64,000 bases of DNA from Owenia fusiformis (Eukaryota > Annelida > Polychaeta > Sabellida > Oweniidae), in contig CAIIXF020000009.1 of the NCBI GenBank assembly GCA_903813345.2, forward strand, positions 5,510,030-5,574,029, given 5' to 3'. A model generated the notes under the pieces. It saw only the letters and a list, made by a program, of their open reading frames with translations, searched no databases and was not told the origin of the DNA. Position 1 is the stretch's first letter. Each line of letters begins with the position of its first letter. Shown here one piece after another: positions 46,530-58,522 of this stretch. The translations under genes were made by a program, and so were the position numbers.

Positions 46530-49500
46530 TATGTCATGTTAATGCCTTGTTATTTATTTTATGATTCTTGCAGCGATGCATATACACGCCTCATTAATTA
46601 TAGATGACCAGGCGTTTAATTAAAACGCTAAGAAGTTTGTTTGATAGATATTCACATTTTACAACTTAAAACGATAAACTGAAACAACTGCCCAATAAAG
46701 TATATTAATCAAGAACAAAATTATTCTGATGAAAAGAATGTACTTTGCTCCTGGAAAACATAATAATTTTGACCATGGGTGTATGCGACAGTTATTGCCC
46801 TCTTTGGATTTAAGTTTCACGTAAGATTCTGTGCAGTAAGCACTGTTAGAGGACATAACGTAATCCATGGCCATTCAATGTAAGATATATGCTTAACATC
46901 CCTTCGCTCTTAAAAAGGAGCAGGTAGGTTATCGCAAAGAATATCAGACGACTCTAACTTGAATTATGAGTAGTTCTGATCATTATTTTAGAAAAGTATA
47001 TAAAATGACAATTGAGTTAATCTGACTTAGTGATATTAAAGGGCCAATGGACCAAACAACATACTTTTAAAAAAATGTTGACTCAATCTTCACCAAATTA
47101 AAATGCAACCCTTTATTATAATATTAGATGCATAATAAGAATGTGGTTTTAGATATGATCTATTCCCTAAAAGGAAAAGTGAATTCCTCCAGGGACTTTA
47201 AAGCTACTGCATTGTGATGACCAAAATGAGATGAAACCAATGAATAGCATGAGTTTTTTCAAGGGGGAAATACTTCGGGGAACACATTGTAAAACATGAT
47301 TGCAGTTTTGGAGAAAATTAAGTCAACATCTTTGAAAAAGTATCTTTGCGGGTCGATTGCTTACAAAATAGCTCCGTCCGAGTCTGATTAACTTTATCAT
47401 CATTATATATACTATTCTTGGAGATAAAGAATAGGTCTAAAAGATACGCCCATGTTCATGATCAATTCAATATTCATACTTAACTTCAAGTTAGAATCAT
47501 CTGAAATTGATTGCGTTAACCTACATGCTCTTTTACTGATCGGACAGCCACTTTGAATGAAAACAGGTCCATTGATGATATATGACTATTATTCATTTGA
47601 TCACTTGAACCATCACATACCATAATCATATTGACTTAAAATAGGTCTGGTTATTTTTGAGAAATTGAAGCATAATTATTTATTAATAAAATTATTTGGG
47701 TTAAGTTTTCATTTTTATTTATATGGCCTTAGTGACCTTATATGCAAGTCTATATTAAGTCTGCTGAGAACTTTATAGCATTCGAGTGATGTATTGTTAT
47801 ATAGACGATAAAATAATCATATGCATTATCATAATTTTTTTATTTTAGACATTTATCTTTTATTTCCCACGTAAATCTTAAGATGACTTTGCTGTATAAT
47901 GAGTGCAAATGTGTATTAGCGGCTCTTCTTAGGGTTCCCATTCTTTTCTAATGGTATAAATTACCATAGATAAATTACGCAAGAGCTTAGCTAAATGAGA
48001 TGACTGATAAGTTGCTAATCTGTAACAAACAGCTCGTCGAGTCACAAGTCCTTGTGACCCCCCCCTCTACCTACACTCCTTGCGTTGGTGAAGTATATAA
48101 GGGGGTACGGTTCACAGACAGTCTTGAGGTAAAACTACAAACAGCGTGCTATACGGTTAAAATCAATGAGGCGAGAACGTTTCATAGAATAGAAGTAACA
48201 GCATACCATTCTTATGTTAAATAGTAACATGTACATCATTTCAGACACATTTGGTTGAAATTTTGACCAGCTGTTTACCTTAATATCATTGATTTTATTA
48301 CATAATACTGCGGGTATTTTCACATCAATGGCCTTTGTAAAATACTTTCACAAATATGACTGATAGGGTTCTTATGAACGATGTAGTTGGTTTATGTTCT
48401 CTAATGCTGTTTTATGCCATTCCCAATGCGCCATTGTAATAATATTTTCCTCAATAAATAATTTGTCAAGCCAACAATAGCAGTCTCTCAAATTAATGTT
48501 GTTTTACCTCTTCGTGCCGTTATTAAGGTGTCAATTATAAAATAACGATCATCGTTATTTTTAACTAAATGGGTCTCATTTCATGCTTATTAAATTATAA
48601 ATATAACGTGTTATTTTAGGGAATACTGAGATTGTGCTAAATGTTAGTTTTAAACATAAACTCCATCACTACGCAACCCTGGCACAAACTGCTCTTGATG
48701 TTTTTAAACGCTATGATTGTAATGATTACCAGTCCCAGTGGAAAGCTCGGTCGATTGAATTATTTATTAAGTTCTCTTCAGTATTAGGATAATCGTTACA
48801 AATTGTGAATATATTACGTTCATGTCCCAGAGACCTTACTTAAGGTCAATGTTAACTGAATGACCGAGAGAGCTAAGGAGGCTCGTTTTTCTGCGTTAAA
48901 AGATTTCAATAAGAGACAGGTAGGGCGAAGTATAAGGGACAATTATTTCCAGAAGACCATAGCCCTAGTCTTTTTCTTTATTCAACTTTTACATTACCCT
49001 CTAACTATCCATTTCATGTACTATTTAAAAAAAGTCCGGGAAGTCTAGCAGGTACATGTTGCAATGTATACTTACAAACGAGACGCCATCCTTTCGACTG
49101 TCTCCTAGTTATAAAGGAGCTTTCAGTCGTTCGCTGTGTACAATATTCTCCTATTGGCGTACGACTCTCTGTGACAACAACTTAATCAAACATTTTCATT
49201 GAAGTCTGATGTCAGATAAAATAAGTCGATATTGTTTCTCTTGAGATTAATAGTTATTGCATAATGCATGTTATAATCATTGTAATTTATAGTAGATGTT
49301 TTCATTGATTAAAATGGTCTTATATAGCTACAACTATTTGAGAAAAAGTTTTGCAAAAGTGGTCACATTTTGGGATTCACTAGTCCGTCCTATAAGCGGG
49401 TCGGAGTCGAAGCACAAACAACTTTTTAGCACCAACACATAGTCACATACGTGCGCAGATTTCTGAACTTCAATGATGTCATACCAAATTACAATAATGT

Positions 49501-50260
49501 CATTTCGAAGGGCAATTCACTATATTGCCCGCAGAAATGACGTTATTGGTATTATTACCACCGTTAATGACCAAGACTGAAACAGCAAAAAAATCTTACG
49601 CACTGAACGATATCTAGTTTCCCGGGGAAAATTGCCAGTCGTTAAATGCATTCTCGACCGGTCGTTAAATGCATTATTGACCACCACTATGACGTCACAT
49701 ATTGCTCAGGTCGATATAGTAAAATGAACGCCTTCTAAACTAGCACTAAAACCCCCAGAACTGGCCCGGTAAGGTGGTAATAATATGTATTATTGCACTT
49801 CGACTATACGTACAATATAGCTAGAAAAACAACAGATCCAAAAAAGTGAAGTAACAATACTTTCTGGCAGTAGTATACCTTTTAACAATAACAATAGCTC
49901 ATTACTGACATTACAGCCTGTATAGAACTCAAAGACGATTACGCGAGACGCTTTATTCTGATAAATGCAAAATAGATGTACAGTGGATATAGACAACTCT
50001 GATAATCGGTTGAGATAAATTGTCTGTCTGATTTTAATAGTTTATGATTGTATTTTTACTACAAATACTACCATGGAGTTAATTCCTGGCACTGACGATG
50101 AGCGTCAACGGCCCACGTAGACGTGTATAGGAACAGGTGACATACGCCGAAATGTAAGTCTACCATAGTTTACGTAATTTAGATAATTTGTTAATGATAA
50201 ATAATTGAAACATCATTACGGCGTCATAAACTATATACATGTGTCGTGGTCACAAATATA
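46530..50260. other. no firm gene; possible promoter near 48.1 kb
   Basis: Contains GTATATAAGGGGG near 48093 (TATA-like, plus) followed 30 bases later by CAGACAGTCTTGAG|GTAAAA, which could be a first-exon end. The frame at 48860-48919 (MTERAKEARFSALKDFNKRQ, then GTAGGG) could be a later exon. No homology supports either. The frame 46659-46874 (minus) carries one membrane-like segment but is of chance length. Confidence 0.3.
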
Positions 50261-50261
50261 T

Positions 50262-50352
50262 AACTATTTTCTTCTTTTCACAACCTTTAATTAATTTATT
50301 CCGAAACGTCCTATGAAGTTAAAATAAAGGTTGTGAAAAGAAGAAAATAGTT
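50262..50352. repeat. perfect 27-bp inverted repeat
   Basis: AACTATTTTCTTCTTTTCAC AACCTTT (50262-50288) is exactly inverted at 50326-50352 around a 37-base loop. Confidence 0.95.
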
Positions 50353-52519
50353 CTAATATTTTTGTGTGTAAAATAATCCAACCTGAAGAACATGTTTAAC
50401 TATATTTATCATGGCATTTCTACAGTTTTTAAGCATGTTTAAATCCGGAATAAAGATAGAGCTGCCTTATTACACTATTTTTTGTTAAGAAAAGGTCTGA
50501 TGGAGACCTTCTCACAAACAGGCTGCGGCATGGAGCAAACTAGATAACAATAATAAGAAGTTCATCCGAAATATTGGAATTACTAGTAACTATTACTTTT
50601 TAATTTCAGCGTGAATTTTATTCAGATTTTCAGGTATTATGCTATTTTTCCCTTTGTGCGAAGTAATTTGCACTTTTCATATAAAAACGAGTTTTACCGG
50701 AATAAATATTAGGTCAACGAAAATCTTCTTAAGGTGTATGTGTTTAAATTTTCATGTCTTCTCTCTCGCTGTCTGGGTATTCTGAAATACTAGTAATTGT
50801 AGACAGTTTTAAATAAAGAAGACCTTTAGGTTTGGTGAACGATAGTCATCATTTTATTTCTCCCTTGGCACTTATTGAAAATTCTGGAAAATTGAATCGT
50901 CGTATCGTCGATGTACAGTATCAGTCATATTTTTTTGAATTGAAACACTTTAAAATGAAAAATATTAATTTAGATTCAGACTTCGCACTTGTATATATTT
51001 GATGCATCACAAATTCCGGGCTGTTCTGACAGAGTGGCTCACAATGCAGTTCATATGAAAGTCTGTGGTGTACACACGTTTAATACACATGGGTGTCTCA
51101 AAGATTGTACCGGAATGGGGCAGAATCACTATTTCCTTCATCTAAAATAGTTTAACTTTTCACAAAATAAAGAAAATTCATTTTCTAATTTGCAATTTTA
51201 ACAATTTTGTAAAAATTTACTTTCTGATAAATTTAACATTTTATTTGACAAGCTTTTGATAATCTATGTCATCATTGAATAGAACTATAGTTTGCGATAA
51301 AAAAATAAATTGAATAAAATAAAATAAATTAATAGAACTTATTGCGATTCCAAATATGGAAAATGGGTGCAATTGTAATGAAACAATTTTTCTCTAAAAC
51401 CAAATGGTGTTACTTGAGGAAACTTTCAGATATTTATGATAATCAGATTTCAAATATTTATAGGTATCAAATGTCCGATGACTGATTTTCGAGAATATTC
51501 CTTTATCACTTACAGAGTTATTCCAAGTTTGTTTTAGTATATTAAAAAATATAGGAGGTGGTACTAATACACGAGTTTCTCTAAAATTTGATAGAGTTAC
51601 TAAATGACACTCCCAGATCTTTATTAAGATGAAATTGTCCATCAGATGACCAAATTTCAGGAATATCCTTAATTACTCAGCCAAAATGCATGATTTGAGG
51701 GTTACCTCGCATATGAAGATTTTCACTCAAACCTTTATTTTGATTTGATATGATTGAATCTTAGGGCAAGAGCGCCCTGCTTCATTTGAAAGATCCCGCG
51801 ACACTGTATCTAATCTATGCTGACAATCTAGTGTCATAGAATGGTCAGGAACACTCCCAGTCCTCTTTTGATTATTTTTAAAATAAATTTTTGCCTATCG
51901 TCACTTTTCAAAACAAAAGGAGTTCGAAGCCATTACGACAGCACAGGCCCTGAAATAGTTATCATTTTTGGATACATGGCTTTAAACGGTGCCACTATGT
52001 GGCTTTAGTTGCGCAAGTATCTGTGTTTGTGCGTATAAACGTAGTTTAATATGATATAGAAGTTGTATTAAAACGAAGAATTAATGATGACATGTTGTAT
52101 TTTTACAAGCATTATCAGTTTTAAGCGAGTGTACAAATGGCATATAAATCAATCAACAGAAACAAGATTCTCTGATTAAGAATATTACTAATCCTTTAAA
52201 GAGCTAAAAGACATCTAAGCTATAGATAAAAAAGTTTTATAAACACAAACGTCAAAAATGATTGAATTTTGGGAAGTCTGTGTCTGTCTGTGTCTGTCTG
52301 TGTCAACTCCGGAATCATCAAAATTCAGTTTGTTGTGGATACAAGTAGGCCTATTTTTATTGTTACAACGGGATACAAGTCAATACATGAATTATTCATA
52401 TATATTATTCACACACAGACGTTGCTTAATGGAATATTTTAAAGAATTGATAAATAAATAAATGATATAATAGTTGATGTGATATTATCCCTTTTTAGGA
52501 ACTGGTATTTATATTTAAC
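50353..52519. other. intergenic, nothing recognised
   Basis: AT-rich DNA with no transposon ends. A short GTCTGTCTGT microsatellite sits at 52278-52305. Confidence 0.45.
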
Positions 52520-52521
52520 TA

Positions 52522-52580
52522 CACTCCCTTCCAAAAGTATGGCAACGGAGTGTTCAATTACGTAACGAACACTTTGTTAG
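52522..52580. mobile_element. Tc1-type terminal repeat, partial
   Basis: TA then CACTCCCTTCCAAAAGTATG then GCAACGGAGTG. It resembles the end of the element at 53237 (CACTCCCCTCCATAAGTTTG then GCAACC). Its partner end was not found. Confidence 0.5.
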
Positions 52581-53236
52581 TGATATTCTTACAGTTTCGG
52601 GAAAGGGTATTATTGATGCACGACCCTTTCGTTCGAATCTAAGAAAATCATTGTCTACTCTTTGACGAATAAGGATTTGCAACCAAATCGTAAGTTAAGA
52701 CGGTTCCAAAACAGACTCCTGGATATCAAATCAAATTACAGCTCAGCTGTGGTGGCTAGCTAGCCCTTATAGCGCAGCTATTACTCCATGGTGTGAAATT
52801 CTGAAGACGCCTAATAATGGAGCTTGTAACACAATATAGCTCAGCGATATTTGATCTAATATTTACATACCTACATACCAGGTCTGATTACGTTTTGAGA
52901 TATGGACTGTCATCGTCAGGGGTCAACTATCAATAACGGAGGATTTGCTCTTCACTGACTGACTGTGGCTACGGCTAAAATTATTTTGTCCTGGTTAGAT
53001 ATTGTTCAGTTGTTCATCAAACAACCACCAAGACCTGGTCAAATTCATGAAGATTTGAGAAAAGATGGCTTTGATTTTCACCAAAAATGTGATGATAACA
53101 AGCTATAAGGTCTAAGAAGATATACGTTATGACCATCAGAAAATGTGATGATATGCAGCAGTAACGTCGTACGAGAAATATAAGGCGTTTGATTGCATAT
53201 GTCGCTTAAATACTTATTAGACATGCCTTCTGAATA

Positions 53237-54103
53237 CACTCCCCTCCATAAGTTTGGCAACCTTTTTTCCCCCATTGAACTACGTGTTAAAGCCTCTTTA
53301 CGTTTGAATTTTTATTTACTTAACCGGCGATAAAATAACTTATAATATTTATGGAAACGTAATTTGACTTTATTTCCAATACCTCCAAATTTTCTCAATT
53401 TTTTTCCTCAATTACAATAGGTCGAAAATCGATGATAAATTTGATGAATTTTTGAAAATCGTCATTCCCATGTAATCCAATGGGAAATGGAGGGTTCGGG
53501 GCAAATCAGAAATCAGGATATCTTTTTAGTAAAAGATTCAGCAAAAAATATTTTTATATAGAAAATTGAATTGTCTAACTTTTTTGAACACCAAGTGTTT
53601 AGTTTATTTGATGAATATTAAAGTTACAGCGCTTCAAAGTCATTTTTGAAAATAATTTTTCGCCTCCTGTGTTATTTCAATGGGAGAGGTTTTTTGAAAA
53701 ATAATTTTGACTTTAAAGCCCTATAACTTTGTTGAACCTGAAGAAACATATCAATTGTTTGTTAAATAAAGTTAGCAAATTCAATTGCCTGCCTAACTCG
53801 TATTTTTGCAAGGACTCGGATGGATGGATATTCAGTCATATGACTTGCGGCAAACCTACCATTTCCCATTGGTTAACATGGGAATGTCGATTTTCAAAAA
53901 TTCATCAAATTTATCATCAATTTTCGACCTATTGTAATTGAGGAAAAAAATTGAGAAAATTTGGAGGTATTGGAATTAAAGTCAAAATACGTTTCCATCA
54001 ATAGTATGAGTATTTCTATCGCAGGTTAAGTAAACAAAAATTCCAAGGTAAAGAACGTAGTTCAATGGGGGAAAAAAGGTTGCCAAACTTATGGAGGGGA
54101 GTG
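53237..54103. mobile_element. fully palindromic Tc1-type element
   Basis: 867 bp, flanked by TA (53235-53236, 54104-54105). Ends CACTCCCCTCCATAAGTTTG and inverse. The two halves pair almost throughout, including AATGGGAAATGGAGG / CCATTTCCCATTGG and a central AAAGTCATTTTTGAAAATAA / TTATTTTTCAAAA region. No transposase remains. Confidence 0.88.
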
Positions 54104-55651
54104 TATATAAACGTTCCAATACCTCTATGATATTCAAATATTTATACATTTAACATTAGAGAGATTTCACAAATGGAACATAACTATTCCCGATATAGAA
54201 AAGCTCCATCAACTAGAGACTGCAGTGAATGCACTGTCATCTGCACGTGCAGATTATGCACATTATAATTAAATGCTTGCTTCCGTGTCCTAATAGTTGT
54301 AGTGTATTATAAACACGATCCTTTAAAGTGAGTCATGATCCTTTAAAGTGATTCATTACATAAACAAGTTGATTATTTCAAAGTTTTCATGATCAGTATA
54401 AGTTCGATGAACTTACAAAACGGTATATTTATGTATCACATACGTATACAGTTCACTGGGGAGTATCGTGATGCAACAACACCGTGTTGTTGCATCAAGA
54501 TGGCCAGACTTCCGGTGATAGATTTTCGTACGATATTTTGTTTCCCCAATTAAACCCATTTCTAGGACGAGTTGCTCAATAACCATACACGTGCAGTTAG
54601 TGCACGATCTATATTTAAAGAAACTGTCATTAGTATACATGTACCATCACCAAGAAGCAATAAGTTCACGGTTTTAGTTCCTCACTATTGATGCAACAAC
54701 ACCAAACCGAAGATGCAACAACACTCCTCTAGATTTGAGCAATGATGCAGCAACACCAATTAATAGTATAATTTCAGAAGACCATAAATCTCGAGAGGAG
54801 CAGATTTTTAAATGCTACATTTGCAACACAGTTACCAATTAGCCTACCCATATTTGCGTTCTTCTCAAGGCATTCAAAATACACGTCCTGCGGGCGAAGA
54901 TCCTTTATATGTATTTTCAAAAATTTATACTTTTACATCTTATAATGTACTGGACAATGTTCTATAACATAGTTCAATCGCCTTTATAACAAACATCTTT
55001 CGTTCTCGGTAAACATGATGAGCTATTGGATATTATCTGTCATCCATCTGTGGAACAGTGATAAACTAGTAGATGTACGTTACCACTGTTTATCAAATTA
55101 TAACTAAAACAGTTAAACTGTGACATTCGTGAGCTTATGTTGATGGGATGATTGCTTCATCTATGATATAATATGATATGATTCTTTATTTCCTCCAATT
55201 TGGAGAGCCAACGTGTAAAACGTCTAATTGACTTTATTAGAGAGGCCGTTTAGTTACACGTTTAATGGAAATCTTGCACGACGCACATGTAGAATTATTG
55301 CTCTCTTTGGATTCCTTCTCTCCGACTGAATAAAAAGGTAAACAAAAGTGATAAGATTTAGGGCCCAAAAAGGTAAATTGATAGGGGTACAGTTATCCCA
55401 GATATCCCGGGCCCTCGGGAAATATCATATTGTCTCTCGAAATAAAACCAATATTGAATCCCTCTCAGTAAATAACCTTTATATAATAGCATTGTATAAC
55501 TGCAATATCATTAAACCAACACTCATCCTATACAACTCTTGGGAACGATGTACAACTCCTGGATAGCGTAAACTCCTGAGCAGCGTATACAACTCTTCAA
55601 CTTGATATATGACATCATACTTTGGGTTGGATAACAAAGGATATACAATAT

Positions 55652-56369
55652 ACAATTGTAGACCTCAGGTCAACTGGCAAAATTGTATACCGATACTGTA
55701 ATCCTTGAAAGTTCGGAGGTCGAGGTCAACAGTACTCTCAGGGTTTACTGTTGAGGTATACACTTTGGCCAGTTGACCGAATAGAGAGGTTAACAATTGT
55801 TTGTTAGTCCGAAGTAATAATTTGAAGGTTATAATATACAATTGTAGACCTCTCTTAAGGTCAACTGGCAAAATTGTATACCGATACTGTAAACCTTGAA
55901 AGTACTGTTGATCAAGACCAGAGGTCGAGGACACTTTTGCCAGATGACCGAAACTGAAAAGAGAGGTTAACAATTGTTCTGTTAGTCCAAATAATATAAT
56001 AATTGGACGAATATATAGTCGAATATCAGGTGAACATATTTGATAAGTAAAGGTATCATATTTTAGCAAAAAATCCCCAAACCGTCGAATACTTGTAATT
56101 TTTTACACAACTTATTTTTTCAAAATTAAAAAATTTCAACATTAAAAAAACAATTTTTCAAAAATAGGGGTCAACAGTACCTAGTAGTGGTCAACAGTTT
56201 ACAATTGTTGAACTCCCCAGAGGCCAACCGGCAAAATTGTATACCGAGACTGTAAACCGAAAAACTACTGCTGACAGAGACCAAAGGTCGAGGTCAACAG
56301 TAGTTTCAAGGTTTACAGTCGAGGTATATGATTTTGACGGTTGATCGAATGGAGAGGTCTACAATTGTT
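55652..56369. repeat. three palindromic repeat units
   Basis: Units at 55652-55800, 55838-55978 and 56201-56369. Each starts ACAATTGTAGACCTC ... GGCAAAATTGTATACCGA and ends with the inverse GAGAGGTTAACAATTGT. All carry GAGGTCGAGGTCAACAGTA or a variant. The 134-codon minus-strand frame here (55665-56069) is repeat-derived. Confidence 0.85.
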
Positions 56370-56730
56370 TTGTTAGTCCGAGTAAACTAATAATACACAT
56401 ATAGACGACAATTATCAATCGGCATGGCTTCATTTCACAACCTTTTCTCCGACCCACGCTAGCAATATTTTTTTTAGAAAATATGGAGACAGTGCAAGTA
56501 GTTTAACTCTGTATTTGGCACATCACGGCGTACTCGTTAGTGAATTAATGTTAATTTCACGTTTCTATTTGTATTTTTGCTATTCTTGTCGCTTAGTAAA
56601 GTCATTTTCATCAACGTTTACAAAATGTCCGTCTTCCATGTTTTTTTGTGACGTCATGAAACTTTTTTTCAGAAGTAGTCAACAGTACCTAGTAGCGGTC
56701 AACAGTACATAATTTTGACTGCTAATCACC

Positions 56731-56834
56731 CAATCAGAATCGAGTATTTCAGTTGAGGTACTAACAATACATTTTGTTGCCCGCTCATCAACCAATCAGA
56801 ATTGAGTATTTCAATTGAGGTACTAACAACACAA
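56731..56834. repeat. 62-bp tandem duplication
   Basis: CCAATCAGAATCGAGTATTT / CCAATCAGAATTGAGTATTT, each followed by CA(G/A)TTGAGGTACTAACAA. Confidence 0.85.
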
Positions 56835-57655
56835 AATGACTGATATCTGTTGTCTTTCCAAAATTATATTAGTTATTTGTAAGCAATTTCCATACGGTAC
56901 ATCAAGGGCATTTAATTTAGAAGATGTTTAATCTTTATTTTTCAGATACAATATCAATGAGATTGCCTCCCGGGGATTCTGTACTTTATTTAGTTTGCCT
57001 TGTATATCCTTTTAACTTTGATATAGACAAAGAAACCAAACAAAATACGTTTCGTTCATGGACCACTGACTCACGCGTTTTATTCATGTTTCGACCTACA
57101 CCTGTAAACAGAACATAAAACAGTTTCTCTTGTTGTTCAATGATACATTATATTGGCGTTTTTGCATCAGCACATTGGTGTTGTTGCATCATCGATAAGA
57201 AACAGAGTGGTGTTGTTGCATCAATAGTGAGGAATTAAAACCACGAATTTATCGCTTCTTGATGATGCTACATGTATACCAATGACAGTTTTTTAAAATA
57301 TAGATCATGCGCTAACTGCATGTGTATTATTATTGAGCAACTCGTCTTAGAAATGGGTGTAAATTGGGAAAACAAAACATCGTACGAAAATCTATCACCG
57401 GAAGTCTGGCCATCTTGATGCAACAACACGGTGTTGTTGCATCACGATATCCCCCAGTGCAGTTGGATCTCCGTATAAAGCTTTACCCACATGATGTGTG
57501 TGGAACAAATGACCGCAAGCATTTTTAAAATTAATTGGCTGAGTAGGAACAGTATCCAATCAAATACTTTAACCATCAATTTGAAACACCAATCAAACCA
57601 GTAGGTTCTAGCAATTCCTGGAAACGACCCATTCAGTAGCTCAACAAATGACATA

Positions 57656-57882
57656 CAGGGTGTTTCATAACGAGCATCTCCAAAAAGTCAATTTGAGAAG
57701 AGATGGGTCTATAACATATGTACAATACTCGTATATGAGCCTATTTTATTCTTGACTAACACATTTGGATCAACTAAACATGCTACAATTCAAGAAAGTA
57801 CAAATGGCATCCCTTTGACCTTTATTTATTACAGTCCGAGAAGATTATTCCTGACGAAAAGCCCTCATTATGAAACACCTTG
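57656..57882. mobile_element. Tc1/mariner-type MITE
   Basis: 227 bp, ends CAGGGTGTTTCATAA ... TTATGAAACACCTTG, flanked by TA (57654-57655 and 57883-57884). Non-coding. Confidence 0.75.
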
Positions 57883-58361
57883 TACGTTTACTTATAAGTA
57901 TATACGTTATAAGTTGTACTTTCACGTATGTGCGAAATCTCTCTATTATCATTGTTATATGATTTATAAAATATTGGCAATTATTTCTTGTTTGACTCCT
58001 GGCGATTATAGGAATGAATTCTTGAAATAGAACTTTCAAATAGTAAAAACTATATGTTTGAAATTATGATTTTTTAAATAATTAACACAATTTTGTGGAA
58101 TCTAGATCTGCTTGACAAATATTTGAAAAATGAAACAAAAAATAATAAGCACATTTATGTAATTACACTAATAAACCTGAAAATTACGTTGAAATTATGA
58201 TTTATTTTTATAAATGATAATTCAACAATGCATTGTCAATATGCTTAGATTAACGTCTTGGGTCTTATAAAATGTGGAAAAATTCGAATGAGAATGTTAA
58301 CGTTTTTGACCCCTTGTAATGAGAGACATATTTCGACCCAAAAAGCTCGAAGTCTTTTCAG

Positions 58362-58504
58362 CATTAATATGTTCAAATGTTGCTGCGCAATATTGTGTTA
58401 TGGATTCTTCATGTTCAGGCTACTGGAAAGGTCATCAAACTAATTCTGGTAAAACAGTGGGGTGTTCAACGTCTGAATGTCTGATTTGCTCACGCAATTA
58501 TTAA
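58362..58504 (+). CDS. candidate cysteine-rich terminal exon
   Basis: Follows a good acceptor (GTCTTTTCAG, ending 58361). Read in phase 1 it gives 46 residues with six cysteines spaced C-x7-C-x5-C-x16-C-x4-C-x2-C (LICSNVAAQYCVMDSSCSGY...CSTSECLICSRNY) and a stop. This resembles the last exon of a small secreted disulfide-rich protein. I could not match the spacing to defensins, macins, Kazal or ShK domains with any confidence, and found no upstream signal-peptide exon. Two other frames are also open over part of it, so coding status is uncertain. Confidence 0.35.
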
Positions 58505-58522
58505 TCTGGATATCACAGACTA

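Larger units (their letters stand above)
54454..57459. mobile_element. 3.0-kb element with CACTGGG ends and 5-bp target duplication
   Basis: Inverted ends of about 300 bp: CACTGGGGAGTATCGTGATG on the left and, inverted, CACTGGGGGATATCGTGATG on the right. The element is flanked by a perfect CAGTT duplication (54449-54453 and 57460-57464). The arms carry at least four copies of GATGCAACAACAC, some as the palindrome TGATGCAACAACAC / GTGTTGTTGCATCA. These look like transposase-binding sites. The CAC start with a 5-bp duplication is the combination known for Transib/RAG-type transposons, while CACTA-type elements make 2-3 bp duplications. No transposase frame is visible, so the superfamily is an inference. 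Confidence 0.78.

Noticed and set aside
46659-46874. 71-codon frame with one membrane-like segment
   Set aside because: A stop directly precedes the ATG, the length is within chance expectation, and no signal or splice evidence exists.
55665-56069. 134-codon minus-strand frame
   Set aside because: Covers two of three palindromic repeat units and repeats itself; repeat-derived.
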